A DNA stretch of 64,000 bases from Haladaptatus pallidirubidus (GCF_020700235.1 NZ_CP085301.1:3658001-3722000), one strand, 5' to 3'. Shown: positions 15,480 through 24,754, counted from the first letter of the stretch. Program-made: numbers and translations. The notes: generated from the sequence alone by a model not told the origin.

Positions 15480-16244
15480 ATGCACGTCTCTGACGACGAC
15501 GGCGTTCGAACGGTGACGTTCGACCGACCCGAAGTACGAAACGCGTTCACACCAGAAGCCGCGGGCGAACTCGCGGAAATTTTGGCGGAGAGCGACCCGA
15601 AATCGATCGACGCGGTCGTGCTGACGGGCGAAGGGAAGGCGTTCAGCGCGGGCGGCGACATTCAGTCGATGGCCGAGCGCGAAGAGAACGTTCGAGAGGC
15701 TTACGAGCGAGTTCGGGATACGCTCTCGCGAGTCGTCCACGAGGTGCTGTCCGCACCCGTCCCGGTCGTCGCGAAAGTCAATGGCGACGCGGTCGGTGCC
15801 GGAATGGCGCTCGTCACCGCGGCGGATTTCGCATACGCCGCTGAACCCGCCCGATTCGCGGCCTCGTTCATTAACGTCGGCCTCATTCCGGATATGGGCG
15901 GCACCTTCCTCCTTCCGCGACTCGTCGGTCTGCGGAAAGCGAAGGAACTCGCGTTCACGGGCGAACTGATTTCGGCAGACGAAGCCGCGAAATTGGACGT
16001 AGTAAACGAAGTCGTGCCGGACGAGCAACTCGACGTCCGGGTTGCCGAGATGACCGAGACGCTGGCGAAGCAACCGACTCACACCATCGCGCTCGGGAAG
16101 CAGGCTCTGCACGAGAATCTAGGCAAGGATTGGCGCGAGGCGCTGGACTACGAGACGATGGTGCAGTCCCAAGCCTACGACATGCCCGCGCACAAAGAAG
16201 GCGTTTCCGCGTTTTTGGAGGGGAGAAAGCCCGAGTTCGAGTGA
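15480..16244 (+). CDS. Enoyl-CoA hydratase/isomerase family protein, PaaG-like
   Basis: The 254-residue crotonase-fold protein has the oxyanion-hole segments GKAFSAGGDI (residues 53-61) and GDAVGAGMAL (102-111). The classical hydratase glutamates are absent. Instead there is GLIPDMGGTFLLPRL with Asp138, matching the catalytic Asp of PaaG, which converts the ring epoxide to the oxepin. Together with the divergent PaaI-like gene this suggests 1,2-epoxyphenylacetyl-CoA isomerase. A general delta-isomerase role is the alternative. Confidence 0.82.
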   Translation: MHVSDDDGVRTVTFDRPEVRNAFTPEAAGELAEILAESDPKSIDAVVLTGEGKAFSAGGDIQSMAEREENVREAYERVRDTLSRVVHEVLSAPVPVVAKVNGDAVGAGMALVTAADFAYAAEPARFAASFINVGLIPDMGGTFLLPRLVGLRKAKELAFTGELISADEAAKLDVVNEVVPDEQLDVRVAEMTETLAKQPTHTIALGKQALHENLGKDWREALDYETMVQSQAYDMPAHKEGVSAFLEGRKPEFE

Positions 16245-16395
16245 AACGATTCGATTGAAAGTCAATCACGGTGCTGTGAAAAGTCGAAATTTTCCCGAAT
16301 TTCTGAAATTGAGATGACTATTTTGCGCGCAAACTACGTCGAATATCGAACTCATAAACTGTATCTCGCGCTATAGAATTGTGGGGATATCTCGT

Positions 16396-16794
16396 TCACG
16401 CTCCGGAGAGGTGAACGTGAATCACTCGGTTGCAGTCTTCCTCGCCGCAGACTGCACATTCACCGTTTTCGTCCGTGCCGTGCGCTTTGGCGAGCGTGGC
16501 GGCACCGTCCGCATCCAAATCGGTGGTTGCGAGCACCACACGCTCGCCAGCGTGGCCGAGTTCGTACTTTCCATCGGTTTCTCGGACGAATCGCTCACGG
16601 AGCTTTGAGAGGTGGTAGTTGAACCGACCCGTATCCCGGATCCCCACTCGTTCGCGGAGCTCCGAGAACGCGAGTGGTTCGTCCGCCACCGCGAGTTCAC
16701 GGAGAATCGCGATACGGTGTTCGCTTGCGAGGGTGCCGAGTGCCTCTATCGCAGTTTCGGGGATGTCACCTGCGGTAGATTCCGTCGGGTGCAT
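16396..16794 (-). CDS. ArsR-like winged-helix regulator with a C-terminal Cys cluster
   Basis: The 132-residue protein has a winged helix: ALGTLASEHRIAILRELA, FSELRERVGIRDTGRFNYHL, SKLRERFV and a beta wing ETDGKYELGHAGERV. Residues around 112-120 hold CAVCGEEDC, then RVIHVH, which could bind a metal such as zinc. Related haloarchaeal regulators have this HTH plus zinc-binding tail. Its target is unknown. It converges with the PaaG-like gene and diverges from the hypothetical gene at 16902. Confidence 0.8.
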   Translation of the reverse strand: MHPTESTAGDIPETAIEALGTLASEHRIAILRELAVADEPLAFSELRERVGIRDTGRFNYHLSKLRERFVRETDGKYELGHAGERVVLATTDLDADGAATLAKAHGTDENGECAVCGEEDCNRVIHVHLSGA

Positions 16795-16901
16795 GGGTGG
16801 AATCAGTTAGTCTCCGTGACATACTTTTGGGAATTGATCATATCAGTTACAGAAACGAGTTTCGCGGAAACGATATATTCCTCTCGCTCGGCAGTCGAAA
16901 C

Positions 16902-17600
16902 ATGACTGGCGCAGATATCGAATTTCGGTTCGAATCGCTCGAAGACGAAGAACGGTTCGTTCGGGAGTACCTTCCGGATGCGTGGAATCGCTTCGAAGCG
17001 AGCGACTGCTGGGAAACCGGGTGGTTCTGGGCGTATCGGCAGTTCGCGGAGTACGACTCGGGGCCGGACTGCGGGCTAGCGCGAATCGTTTTCGAGGGCG
17101 ACCCGGACGCGGTGGCTGATAGCGAAAAATCCCGTTGGAATCGATTCGACGGACTCGAATCGTGGCGACTCCGCCGATACGAGGAGACCGAGGAAGGATA
17201 CGACAGTCTGCTCGAACAACAAAGGGACGCGAAGGGAGAGGTCGGCGGTGAGTGGGAGTACCGCCTGAAGCCACTCGCGGCCCGGTTCGCGGTTTCGTAC
17301 TTCCGCGACTTCGACGAATCGCTTCCAATCGTCGGCGAAGCGTCCGACGACAACCGCGCCGGGGCCGGTTTCTGGGCGATGTACCACTACGCCATGATTC
17401 AGTGCGGTTTCGACTGGTACGACGAAACGGAAGCCTGTCTGAAAGGGATGCAAAATCGGTTGAAATCGCTTGCCAGTTACGAGGGGACGGACGCCGCTCG
17501 TGAGGAGTACGACCGTTTGCTCACCGAGTGGGAAGCCTATCGGGAGGAACTGGAAACGTGGTTCGACGAACATCCGACGGGGGAGGCGTCGGAACCGTGA
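16902..17600 (+). CDS. Conserved-looking haloarchaeal protein of unknown function
   Basis: This acidic, Trp- and Tyr-rich soluble protein of 232 residues has no recognised motif, signal peptide or membrane segment. The N-terminal half reads like an alpha/beta domain (EFRFESLEDEERFVREYLPD), and the C-terminal half is helical (around ATYHYAMIQ and EEYDRLLTEWEAYREEL). The ATG at 16902 is chosen because CGATATATTC at 16870-16879 lies about 27 nt upstream, giving a leaderless mRNA. The codon pattern is typical, so the gene is real. Confidence 0.7.
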   Translation: MTGADIEFRFESLEDEERFVREYLPDAWNRFEASDCWETGWFWAYRQFAEYDSGPDCGLARIVFEGDPDAVADSEKSRWNRFDGLESWRLRRYEETEEGYDSLLEQQRDAKGEVGGEWEYRLKPLAARFAVSYFRDFDESLPIVGEASDDNRAGAGFWAMYHYAMIQCGFDWYDETEACLKGMQNRLKSLASYEGTDAAREEYDRLLTEWEAYREELETWFDEHPTGEASEP

Positions 17601-17710
17601 TTTCTCGAAGCGAAATCGCCGTCTCATCTCGATAATTCGTGATAGTTCGGGCAAAATCCCACCGAGTCACTTAACGGAATGGAACCCGTGTATTTGAAAT
17701 ACGAAATTCG

Positions 17711-18388
17711 ATGCCCCTCGATTTCATCACGACCACCGCGATGGTACTGGCGTTGGGATTCGGCGTCGCGTTCACGTACTTCGGCTACGCGTTCGTGACA
17801 CAACTGACGTCGCTGGTCGGCGCACTCGGCGGTGCACTGCTAGGAAGTTCCCTCGCACGTGCGTTCGTCGCGCCAATCGTTGGCGTCGCGTCGCCCGATC
17901 TGTTACTCGTGTCGCTTCTTGGCGCAATCGTCGGCAGTATCGTGGGCGGTCGCCTCGCTCGCTCCGCACAGCGATTGGCAATCGTCGCGCTCTGTTTCGT
18001 AGGTACCTCGACGATCGCTTACTCGATGTTCGGTCGTTCCAACCTCTTCGACCCGCTTTCGCTGCCGTCGATCGGTTCCGGCGTGGTAGATCCCTTCTTC
18101 GGGTCAATTATCGTCGGCGGAATCGTCAGCGTTCTCGTCTGGCAGTTCTATCTTCCGTTCTTGGCCGTCGTGACGAGCCTTCTGGGCGCGAGCATACTTC
18201 AGCAGTTCGTGCGCCACTGGAGCGACTTGCTCCCGGTGTTCCAGTCGGACGTGTGGGCGACGCTCGGAACGAACCATGTTCTCTGGGTGCTCCTCGTCGG
18301 AACGGGAATCGTCTATCAGTATCGACGCTATCGCAGACGGAAAGCGAGTAGACGCCTGCTGAAACCGATTCACCGACGCTTGAGCTAA
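17711..18388 (+). CDS. Multi-pass membrane protein, DUF4203/TMEM198-like
   Basis: The 225-residue protein has about seven hydrophobic helices rich in glycine (residues roughly 10-30, 33-53, 62-82, 87-105, 128-148, 153-170, 195-213) and a basic C-terminal tail. The GxxxG-type packing (GALGGALLGSSLA, GAIVGSIVGGRLA) recalls the DUF4203 family. Function and substrate are unknown. It precedes the mechanosensitive channel gene by 133 bases on the same strand, which hints at a shared role in envelope or osmotic responses. Confidence 0.75.
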   Translation: MPLDFITTTAMVLALGFGVAFTYFGYAFVTQLTSLVGALGGALLGSSLARAFVAPIVGVASPDLLLVSLLGAIVGSIVGGRLARSAQRLAIVALCFVGTSTIAYSMFGRSNLFDPLSLPSIGSGVVDPFFGSIIVGGIVSVLVWQFYLPFLAVVTSLLGASILQQFVRHWSDLLPVFQSDVWATLGTNHVLWVLLVGTGIVYQYRRYRRRKASRRLLKPIHRRLS

Positions 18389-18459
18389 CCCTTCGCACCG
18401 GAACGACCCGACGCGAAGAGCCAGTACAGCTAACTACGTCGCCGTTTGCAGTCGAACAC

Positions 18460-18522
18460 ATGAATACCGCGAAACTCGTCGGACAGCACACTGTACCGAC
18501 AACGCTCTCTCATCTCGTCTGA
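18460..18522 (+). CDS. Possible 20-residue leader ORF overlapping the mscS-like start
   Basis: An ATG at 18460 opens a 20-codon frame (MNTAKLVGQHTVPTTLSHLV) whose TGA overlaps the ATG of the channel gene as TGATG at 18520-18524. Such stop-start overlap allows translational coupling. There is no homology evidence, and the promoter of this region is weak by eye, so it may be a chance frame. Confidence 0.2.
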   Translation: MNTAKLVGQHTVPTTLSHLV

Positions 18523-19391
18523 TGGTCGCTCCTCCCGAACCGGCGTTCAACGACGTTTTCGGTAGCGTGGATTACACGGCGTTCCTGTTGCAACTCGGCG
18601 TTTTCGCCGTGTCGTTCATCGTGACCTACGGTGTCGGGCGTCTCGTCGCGGTGCCCGTCGGTCGGCGTCTTCTCAGGAGCCAACGCGTTACGCCGACGGT
18701 CAGAAAGCCCATGCTACGGTTCATCCGCGTTTCGACCGTCATCGTCGCCTTCTTCGTTGGACTCTTTTTGGCCAGGTTGGAGACCCTGTTGTCCGTGATG
18801 GGTGGGTTCGCGGCCGCGCTCACCCTCGCCGTCGGGTTCGCTTCTCGGGACATCGTCGGGAACCTCGTCGGGGGCGTGTTCATCATCAGCGACCCGAAGT
18901 TCAACATCGGCGATTGGATAGAGTGGGAGGACAACGAGGGAATCATCGAGGACATCAGTTTTCGAGCGACCCGCGTTCGAACGTTCAAAAACGAACTCAT
19001 CACGGTGCCGAACTCCGTCCTCGCCAACAGCGTCGTCGTGAACCACGCAATCAAGGACGTGCTTCGAATCGATTACTCGTTCAGCGTCGAGTACAGCGGG
19101 AACATCGACGATATGCGGCGCGTCCTCCTCGAAGAAGCGGAGCGGAATCCCCAAATTCTCGCCGACCCGAAACCGGAGGTCATCGTAGACGACGTGACCG
19201 CGGCCGGAATCGGACTCACCTCGCGGTTTTGGATCGCCAACCCGAGTCGCCAGCGGTATCTCTCCGTCCGCTCGGCATACTTTCAGGCGGTCAAAGAGCA
19301 GTTCGAACGCGAAGGTTTCGAGATGTCTCCCGAGTTCCTCGAACTGACGGGTGAACTTGACGTACCCGACTCCTCCACTTCCGATAGGTAG
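18522..19391 (+). CDS. mscS: Small-conductance mechanosensitive channel, MscS family
   Basis: The 289-residue protein has three transmembrane helices (about residues 17-38, 62-82, 88-112). The pore helix is rich in Gly/Ala (GGFAAALTLAVGFASRDIVGN). The beta domain follows, with GDWIEWEDNEGIIEDISFRATRVR and the VPNSVLANSVVVN segment typical of MscS. It releases solutes on hypo-osmotic shock, which is important for a halophile. The length matches minimal MscS. No fused regulatory domain is present. Confidence 0.93.
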   Translation: MVAPPEPAFNDVFGSVDYTAFLLQLGVFAVSFIVTYGVGRLVAVPVGRRLLRSQRVTPTVRKPMLRFIRVSTVIVAFFVGLFLARLETLLSVMGGFAAALTLAVGFASRDIVGNLVGGVFIISDPKFNIGDWIEWEDNEGIIEDISFRATRVRTFKNELITVPNSVLANSVVVNHAIKDVLRIDYSFSVEYSGNIDDMRRVLLEEAERNPQILADPKPEVIVDDVTAAGIGLTSRFWIANPSRQRYLSVRSAYFQAVKEQFEREGFEMSPEFLELTGELDVPDSSTSDR

Positions 19392-19435
19392 CGAATCGAC
19401 TGCGGCGAGGAACGTGATTAAAGCGTCGAGAGTGC

Positions 19436-20800
19436 TTATTCCACGTCCTCGAACGCTTTCAGCACCACCTTGCTCAGCGCCGGATGAATGTGAATCGTGT
19501 CGGTGACGTCGCTGATGGTTCCCGACCCGCTCGCCAGCGCGAGCAGGACTTCGTGAACCAGCGTCGAAGCGTCGGAACCGACGATATGACAGCCGAGAAT
19601 GTCGCCGTCGTCGGGGGCGGCGAGCACTTTTACGAAGCCGTCTCGTTCTTTCTGCGCCTTGCCCATCACGGTGTCCTCGTAGGCACAGTGTCCGACGACG
19701 TACTCCCGTCCGGCCTCTCGGAGTTCTTCTTCGGTTTTCCCGGTTGCGGCCACCTGTGGCGACGTGAAGATGGCGTGGCCCATGCTCGAATAATCGACGG
19801 CTTCGCGCTCGCCGTCGAGCACGTTCTTCTCGATGTACTTCGCCTCTTGGTCTGCGGCGTGCTTGAACTGGTAGTTGCCCGCGATGTCGCCCTGCGCCCA
19901 GACGTTTTCCGCACTCGTCTCCAGATACTCGTTCGTCGCGATGAACCCCTGCTCGTCGGTGTCGATTTTCCCTGCTTCAACGCCGAGACTGTCGGTGTTC
20001 GGTCGCCTGCCGACGGCGACGAGCAGAGCGTCACCCGTCACCGAAACCTCCTCGCCATGGTCTCCCTCCGCAGTCACCGAAATTCTGTCGTCCTCCTGCG
20101 AAACCGCGGTCGCCTCGTGGCCGGTGTACACGTCGTGGCGTCGGCGCGCTACGTCGGTGAACGTCTCCGCGATTTCGCGGTCTTCGTTCGAGAGGAGAAC
20201 GTCGCTTCGCCCGATGATGGTGACGGACGTGCCGAGCGCTTCGTAGAAGTACCCCAACTCGGCGGCGATGTACCCACCGCCGACGACGACGAGGTGTTCC
20301 GGTTGTCTATCGAGTCGAAGCGCGTCCTTGCTTGTGAGGAAGTCCACGTCGTCCAATCCGTCGATGGGCGGTACGACCGGCCGCGCTCCGCCAGCGACGA
20401 CGACTTTCTCGCCCCGGATGCGCTCGTCACCGACTTCTAGCGTCCGGTCGTCCACGAATTGTGCTTCTTTCTGATAGAGTACGAGGTTGTCGTGGTCGCG
20501 GATGGTTTGCTCCATTTGCTCCGCTTTTCCATCGACCGTTTCCGTCACTTCGCGGACGATACCCCGAAAGTCGATGCCGATCGTCTCGGCGTCGATACCG
20601 AACTCGTCGGCGCGCGCTATCGTCTCCGCGACATCGGCGCGATGAATCAGCGTTTTCGACGGGTTACAGCCGCGATTCACGCACGTCCCGCCGATTGGCC
20701 CCCGCTCGACGAGCGCCACGTCCAACCCGCGCTCCGCACCGGCGCGCGCGACTTTGTTCCCTGTTCCCCCGCCGATAACGACGATGTCGAAATCCTCCAC
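19436..20800 (-). CDS. Class I pyridine nucleotide-disulfide oxidoreductase (dihydrolipoamide/mycothione reductase type)
   Basis: The 454-residue flavoprotein starts with the FAD-binding loop VVIGGGTGNKVARAGAERG. Its redox-active disulfide is in GGTCVNRGCNPSK (about residues 37-49). The NAD(P) loop VVVGGGYIAAELGYFYEALG and the second FAD motif VWAQGDIAG are present. The C-terminal active-site His is in IHIHPALSKV. No partner 2-oxoacid dehydrogenase genes are adjacent, so the substrate may be a low-molecular-weight disulfide such as bis-gamma-glutamylcystine rather than lipoamide. That assignment is inference. Confidence 0.88.
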   Translation of the reverse strand: MEDFDIVVIGGGTGNKVARAGAERGLDVALVERGPIGGTCVNRGCNPSKTLIHRADVAETIARADEFGIDAETIGIDFRGIVREVTETVDGKAEQMEQTIRDHDNLVLYQKEAQFVDDRTLEVGDERIRGEKVVVAGGARPVVPPIDGLDDVDFLTSKDALRLDRQPEHLVVVGGGYIAAELGYFYEALGTSVTIIGRSDVLLSNEDREIAETFTDVARRRHDVYTGHEATAVSQEDDRISVTAEGDHGEEVSVTGDALLVAVGRRPNTDSLGVEAGKIDTDEQGFIATNEYLETSAENVWAQGDIAGNYQFKHAADQEAKYIEKNVLDGEREAVDYSSMGHAIFTSPQVAATGKTEEELREAGREYVVGHCAYEDTVMGKAQKERDGFVKVLAAPDDGDILGCHIVGSDASTLVHEVLLALASGSGTISDVTDTIHIHPALSKVVLKAFEDVE

Positions 20801-20854
20801 GTTCGGTCACCCACTCTCGATAGGGTCGGTATCGGTAAGAAACTCGTGCCCCAA

Positions 20855-21280
20855 TCAGAGGAGCTTGTTCCCGCGAACCGTTACTTCGACGCTCTCGACC
20901 GTTTTTCCGTCGAAATCGACCGCAGTGAGCGTCGATTTTCCGACCGGGAGAAAAATCGACTTCTTGGTCTGTCCACTCCGCACAGCCGCCGTGTCGAACT
21001 CGGTTCCGCTGGAACTGATGACGGTTAGGTCACGGACGCCGGATTCCGTCGTCGCGGTCGGCGTGAGACTGACGCTCGCCACCACGCGCCCGCTCGCCCA
21101 CGAGTCGCTGACTGACACTTTTTCGAAAATCTGAGAATCGGCGAGTCCGGAGACGCTCACATTCGGATTAAGTGTGAGACAACCGCTCAAACCCCCGATT
21201 CCAGCGCCGACGGTCGCACCGAGGAATTTCCGCCGCGAGAGGCAGGATGATCGTTCGTCCGTCTTTTCTCCCCTCGTCAT
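20855..21280 (-). CDS. Tat-exported lipoprotein, unknown function
   Basis: The 141-residue product has a twin-arginine signal SRRKFLGATVGAGIGGLSGC, ending in a lipobox Cys at about residue 34, so it is probably anchored outside the membrane. The mature part is a beta-rich domain (VSVSDSWASGRVVASVSLTP, VDFDGKTVESVEV) without a recognised family. Its start overlaps the preceding gene's stop (ATGA, 21277-21280). It therefore belongs to an operon with the membrane protein and the DUF4177 protein. Confidence 0.78.
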   Translation of the reverse strand: MTRGEKTDERSSCLSRRKFLGATVGAGIGGLSGCLTLNPNVSVSGLADSQIFEKVSVSDSWASGRVVASVSLTPTATTESGVRDLTVISSSGTEFDTAAVRSGQTKKSIFLPVGKSTLTAVDFDGKTVESVEVTVRGNKLL

Positions 21281-22299
21281 CGTTGTGAGTCACGCAGAAT
21301 CAGCGGTCCGATAGCCAGCGTTCGTTTCGCAACCGTGGCGATTCGCAGGATGTACGAAACCAGCAACATGAACGGAACGAGCGTCACGGTGAACGCGCCC
21401 GAGACGACCCAGAGGATGTCCGTGACGCCGAGCGTCGTTCCGGTAAACGTCCCGCTTCCGACGAACGCGAGCATCGCACCTGCGACGAAGAGGGCGGGAA
21501 TCGCCGCGTAGAGAATCAACTGCGAGAGGTCGATGAGCGCCCACTGGAAGTAGAGCGTCTTGATGTGTTCCCGCGCCGGGCCGAACATCGACAGCGAGGT
21601 TTTCAACTCTTCGAACAGCCGGTGTTGCTCGTCGTCGAGGCTGTCGGAATACTCGTCGCGCATTCGCTCGACGTGGAAAATCTTCCACGAGTAGTTAAAA
21701 TTAAGCGCCGCAAACAACACGTCGAACGTTCCGAACACCGCGCCGTCGAGTTGGTCTTTGACCGTGTCGGCGTTCCCGGTGAGACTGTCGACGAACTCGT
21801 CTAACTCCTCGCGCAGCTCCTCGTTTCCGTCTTCGCCGATCGAGTCCCGGAGTTCGTACGCCCGACTCTCGGTCGCGCTGATTATCTCCTTCAGGAACGC
21901 CGAGGGGTCGGAAGGCGTCGTGTGACCGAGCAGTTCCCCGACGAAGTTCCGGAAATCCATCGCATCGCTCATTCGCTGGCGTTGGTCGCCGAGCGGACCG
22001 TTTTCCTGCGATATGACCAACTGGCTGATGGTGACGACCAGCGTCGTCCCGGTGATGTTCGCGCCGATCATGGTGGAGAACATCGTCTCGATGGTGTCCG
22101 TTCTGGCGATTTCGGACTTCAACGGCGGATAGAGAACCGTTCCGGCGACGACGAACGAGACGAAGAAGACGACGGCTATCGCACCGGTTACGACGAGGCG
22201 TCGCGCGCCGAGGACCAACCAGAGTTTGATGCGACTCTCTCCGGCCCGTTCGCGCATCGTGTTCGCGGTGCTTATCTCTCCATCATTCCCGTCACTCAT
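21277..22299 (-). CDS. Four-helix membrane protein of unknown function
   Basis: The 340-residue protein has two N-terminal hydrophobic segments (about 30-53 and 75-95). A long charged, helical central part of about 150 residues (EELREELDEFVDSL, DEEQHRLFEEL) follows, then two C-terminal membrane helices (about 255-278 and 290-315). This layout resembles bestrophin-like or signalling membrane proteins, but no motif decides it. The ATG at 22299 overlaps the DUF4177 stop by 8 bases and is preferred to the upstream in-frame codon at 22365. Confidence 0.72.
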   Translation of the reverse strand: MSDGNDGEISTANTMRERAGESRIKLWLVLGARRLVVTGAIAVVFFVSFVVAGTVLYPPLKSEIARTDTIETMFSTMIGANITGTTLVVTISQLVISQENGPLGDQRQRMSDAMDFRNFVGELLGHTTPSDPSAFLKEIISATESRAYELRDSIGEDGNEELREELDEFVDSLTGNADTVKDQLDGAVFGTFDVLFAALNFNYSWKIFHVERMRDEYSDSLDDEQHRLFEELKTSLSMFGPAREHIKTLYFQWALIDLSQLILYAAIPALFVAGAMLAFVGSGTFTGTTLGVTDILWVVSGAFTVTLVPFMLLVSYILRIATVAKRTLAIGPLILRDSQR

Positions 22300-22507
22300 C
22301 TTCGTTCTCACCCTCCCACCATCTCGGTCGCTTGAAAACAAGATACTTCGTTCCGCCGCCGACATATTCGATGGTCGAGACGAGCTCCCATCCCTCCTCT
22401 CCGAGGTCGTTCAGGTCGTTAACGGGGTCTATCGACTCTTTTTTCGTACTGCCACGCGGTGGTCTGATAGTTTTGTACTCCCACCGGTCTCCAGTTTGCG
22501 ATACCAT
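22292..22507 (-). CDS. DUF4177 domain protein
   Basis: This 71-residue protein has the DUF4177 signature: WEYKTIRPPR at the start and DLNDLGEEGWELVSTIEYV in the middle. The family is small, mostly a single beta-rich domain, and of unknown function. It is the first gene of a three-gene operon with the membrane protein and the Tat lipoprotein downstream. The ATG at 22507 is chosen as the family normally begins a few residues before WEYK. Confidence 0.8.
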   Translation of the reverse strand: MVSQTGDRWEYKTIRPPRGSTKKESIDPVNDLNDLGEEGWELVSTIEYVGGGTKYLVFKRPRWWEGENEDE

Positions 22508-22622
22508 CTTCTCGGTTACGTCGTCCGCGCGACCACGAATTACTGTTGTGGCTCTCCTATTTTGCGGAATGCTTGTGGGCCGATTCGAGATCGTCCACAT
22601 CCTCTCCGAATCTCGAACCGCC

Positions 22623-23528
22623 TCAGTCGTTTCCTTTCCGAACGACCTCGACGCAGTTTTCGCCTTCGCCGTCTTCGGCGACCATCTCGAACACGGACGA
22701 TTCTGGATTCTTCACGATGTAGCCGAGCAGGCTCCCGAATCCGTTGTGTTCGGGATGCAGGCCGAGGCCGCTTCCAGCACCGACCAATCCCGGCGGTTCC
22801 GTATCGAGCGTCTCCCGCCACCAATCGCCGTCGAAAAACAGGGTGGAAATCTCCATGTGTTTCACGTCGTGCGTGAAGCAGTAGCCACCCGACCGAAGGA
22901 GCGGCCAAAGATGTTCGAGGCAGGTTTCCGCGGATTCTCTGAGTCCCACGTCCAAAAAGAGGAGAACGCACGGTTGTTCGAACTCCGGCATCGTCCGGTC
23001 GAAGTATCCCTCGTGGAACGTACAGACTGAAACGTCGCCGTACCGAGCTATGTTTTCTTGAACTTCCTCTATCGGCGCACCCCACGCGTCCTCGTCGTAA
23101 GTGTGGATTTGCTCCGACTTGACGAGGACGTGTTCTCGGTCGTTTTCGTTCGGTTCCGGCATTCCCTCGAAGGAATCGAACACTTCCAGCGGTCGATTAC
23201 AGAGTCCGGCGACGAGCGAGAGGTTGGCCGTACTCCCGCCCTTGTAACAGCCGCACTCGACCAAACTGCCGTCGTCCTCGTGGGGAATCGTCAGCACCTT
23301 CGTGGCGATGACGAGATGTTCGAGAAACGTCGAACCGGTCTGTATTTTCACGTTGTTCCGCGCCATCCTCGCGGCCAAGACGACCTTATCGACGAGTCCG
23401 ACGCCGTACTCGGCTCCCGTTTCGGGGCGGAAGTATTCCGCGAGAACGACCGGCAAACTCGCCGCCAAGAGGGCGAACCGATATATTCGTGCGACTGACG
23501 CCACCACGCTTCGAGTGTTGTCTCCCAT
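22623..23528 (-). CDS. TylF/MycF-type O-methyltransferase family protein
   Basis: The 301-residue protein has a hydrophobic N-terminal segment (about residues 10-30) and then the TylF fold. The SAM-binding motif is VECGCYKGGSTANLSLVA and the acidic residues are in VFDSFEGMPEP. GYFDRTMPEF and LLFLDVGLRESAETCLEHLW follow, the latter near the metal-binding Asp pair. These enzymes methylate sugar hydroxyls in macrolides and glycans. In this archaeon a surface glycan or glycolipid is the plausible target, supported weakly by the adjacent GNAT gene. A GTG at 23552 is an alternative start. Confidence 0.82.
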   Translation of the reverse strand: MGDNTRSVVASVARIYRFALLAASLPVVLAEYFRPETGAEYGVGLVDKVVLAARMARNNVKIQTGSTFLEHLVIATKVLTIPHEDDGSLVECGCYKGGSTANLSLVAGLCNRPLEVFDSFEGMPEPNENDREHVLVKSEQIHTYDEDAWGAPIEEVQENIARYGDVSVCTFHEGYFDRTMPEFEQPCVLLFLDVGLRESAETCLEHLWPLLRSGGYCFTHDVKHMEISTLFFDGDWWRETLDTEPPGLVGAGSGLGLHPEHNGFGSLLGYIVKNPESSVFEMVAEDGEGENCVEVVRKGND

Positions 23529-23593
23529 CTGTCGCCCTGAATTTCTCGTCACGGGATTTTGTTATGGCCCGTCAGAGTCGCGGTAAGAGGTTC

Positions 23594-24754
23594 CTACGCG
23601 GTGTCTCGCTCGCCGAACGAGATGTGCCAGTTCGACCGCTGGCTCAGTCGTTTGTCGCCGAGCGACCAGTTTTCGCAGTTGAGCGGAAGCGCGACGAGGC
23701 GACAGTCGAAATCCGACATCCACGATAGGGGTGGCACCGCATCGCTGATGAAGCCGAATTCGCGGAGCAGTTCGTCGGGAAGGTCTCCTTGCGTAACCGA
23801 AATGAGGTCGGAACCGGCGTACTCGCGGACGATTCGGTCGAGAAGTCGTGCGACCGCGCGACTTCTCGATTCGCTTTCGACCAGCGGAACGACGTCCGCG
23901 AGTTGCGTCACGGTTACCCCATTCGACGTCGTCCGCGTCCGTACCACGATTGCGGCGACCCCGTCGCCGCGCTCACGCGCAACGTAGGTTTCGCGTTCCC
24001 ACGCGGGGCTCGAAAACCGCCAGCGATAGAACGTTTCGTCGCGGAGCGCATGAACCACATCCGGCGGTGTAGCGCGGTACAGTTCGGTGAGAATCGACGT
24101 TTCGACGCCCGAATAGCGAGTAACCGAGTGAGCCGTCGGAGTTCCCGAACCGTCCGACGGACCGTTCGTTCGGAATCGTCCCGTCCGGGAGCGATTCAGC
24201 CCGTGGAGACGACGCACGAACGGGGTCGCGAAATCGAGAAACCGCGACCGAATGCGTTTTCCGCGTCGAGCATCCCGGAAGAAGACGGACGGGTTCTGGA
24301 TCCGATAGTACGTTTTTCGGTCGCCAACGATTTGCCAGCCGAGTTTGAGGTAGCCGGGCCTGGAACGCTGATTCGGGAAGTTGAAGAAAAACGCGGGTTC
24401 GCCGCCCGCGTAGTGGTCGATTGCGTGTTTCGTCATCCGGGTGAACAGCCCCCGTCGCCGATGCTCCGGATGCACCATGGTGTCCGCCGGTTGCAGTGCG
24501 AGTACCGTTTCTGAACCGGTACGCATTCGAAACGCGAGGAACGGCCGCGTACCGACGATTTCGCCGTCCTTCTCCACGACGAACACGGGGACGTGGTCGA
24601 TGTAGGGATTATCCACGTACTTCCACCGAAACCAGCGTTCGCTCCGGTTTCGCCCGAAGACGGCGCGGTCGAGCGAGAGAAATCCGGACAAATCGCGCTC
24701 CTCGTACCACCGCACGACGTACCCATCTTCGGCAGTTCGATTTACTGTGGACAT
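23594..24754 (-). CDS. GNAT family N-acetyltransferase
   Basis: The 386-residue protein has an N-terminal GNAT domain. SLDRAVFGRNRSERWFRWKY and FVVEKDGEIVGTRPF precede the acetyl-CoA loop MVHPEHRRRGLFTRMTKHA, about residues 92-110. A second, GNAT-like half (residues 230-380) is more divergent. Such long two-domain GNATs often modify cell-surface sugars or act in polysaccharide clusters. It lies on the same strand just upstream of the TylF-like gene. The substrate is unknown. Confidence 0.8.
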   Translation of the reverse strand: MSTVNRTAEDGYVVRWYEERDLSGFLSLDRAVFGRNRSERWFRWKYVDNPYIDHVPVFVVEKDGEIVGTRPFLAFRMRTGSETVLALQPADTMVHPEHRRRGLFTRMTKHAIDHYAGGEPAFFFNFPNQRSRPGYLKLGWQIVGDRKTYYRIQNPSVFFRDARRGKRIRSRFLDFATPFVRRLHGLNRSRTGRFRTNGPSDGSGTPTAHSVTRYSGVETSILTELYRATPPDVVHALRDETFYRWRFSSPAWERETYVARERGDGVAAIVVRTRTTSNGVTVTQLADVVPLVESESRSRAVARLLDRIVREYAGSDLISVTQGDLPDELLREFGFISDAVPPLSWMSDFDCRLVALPLNCENWSLGDKRLSQRSNWHISFGERDTA

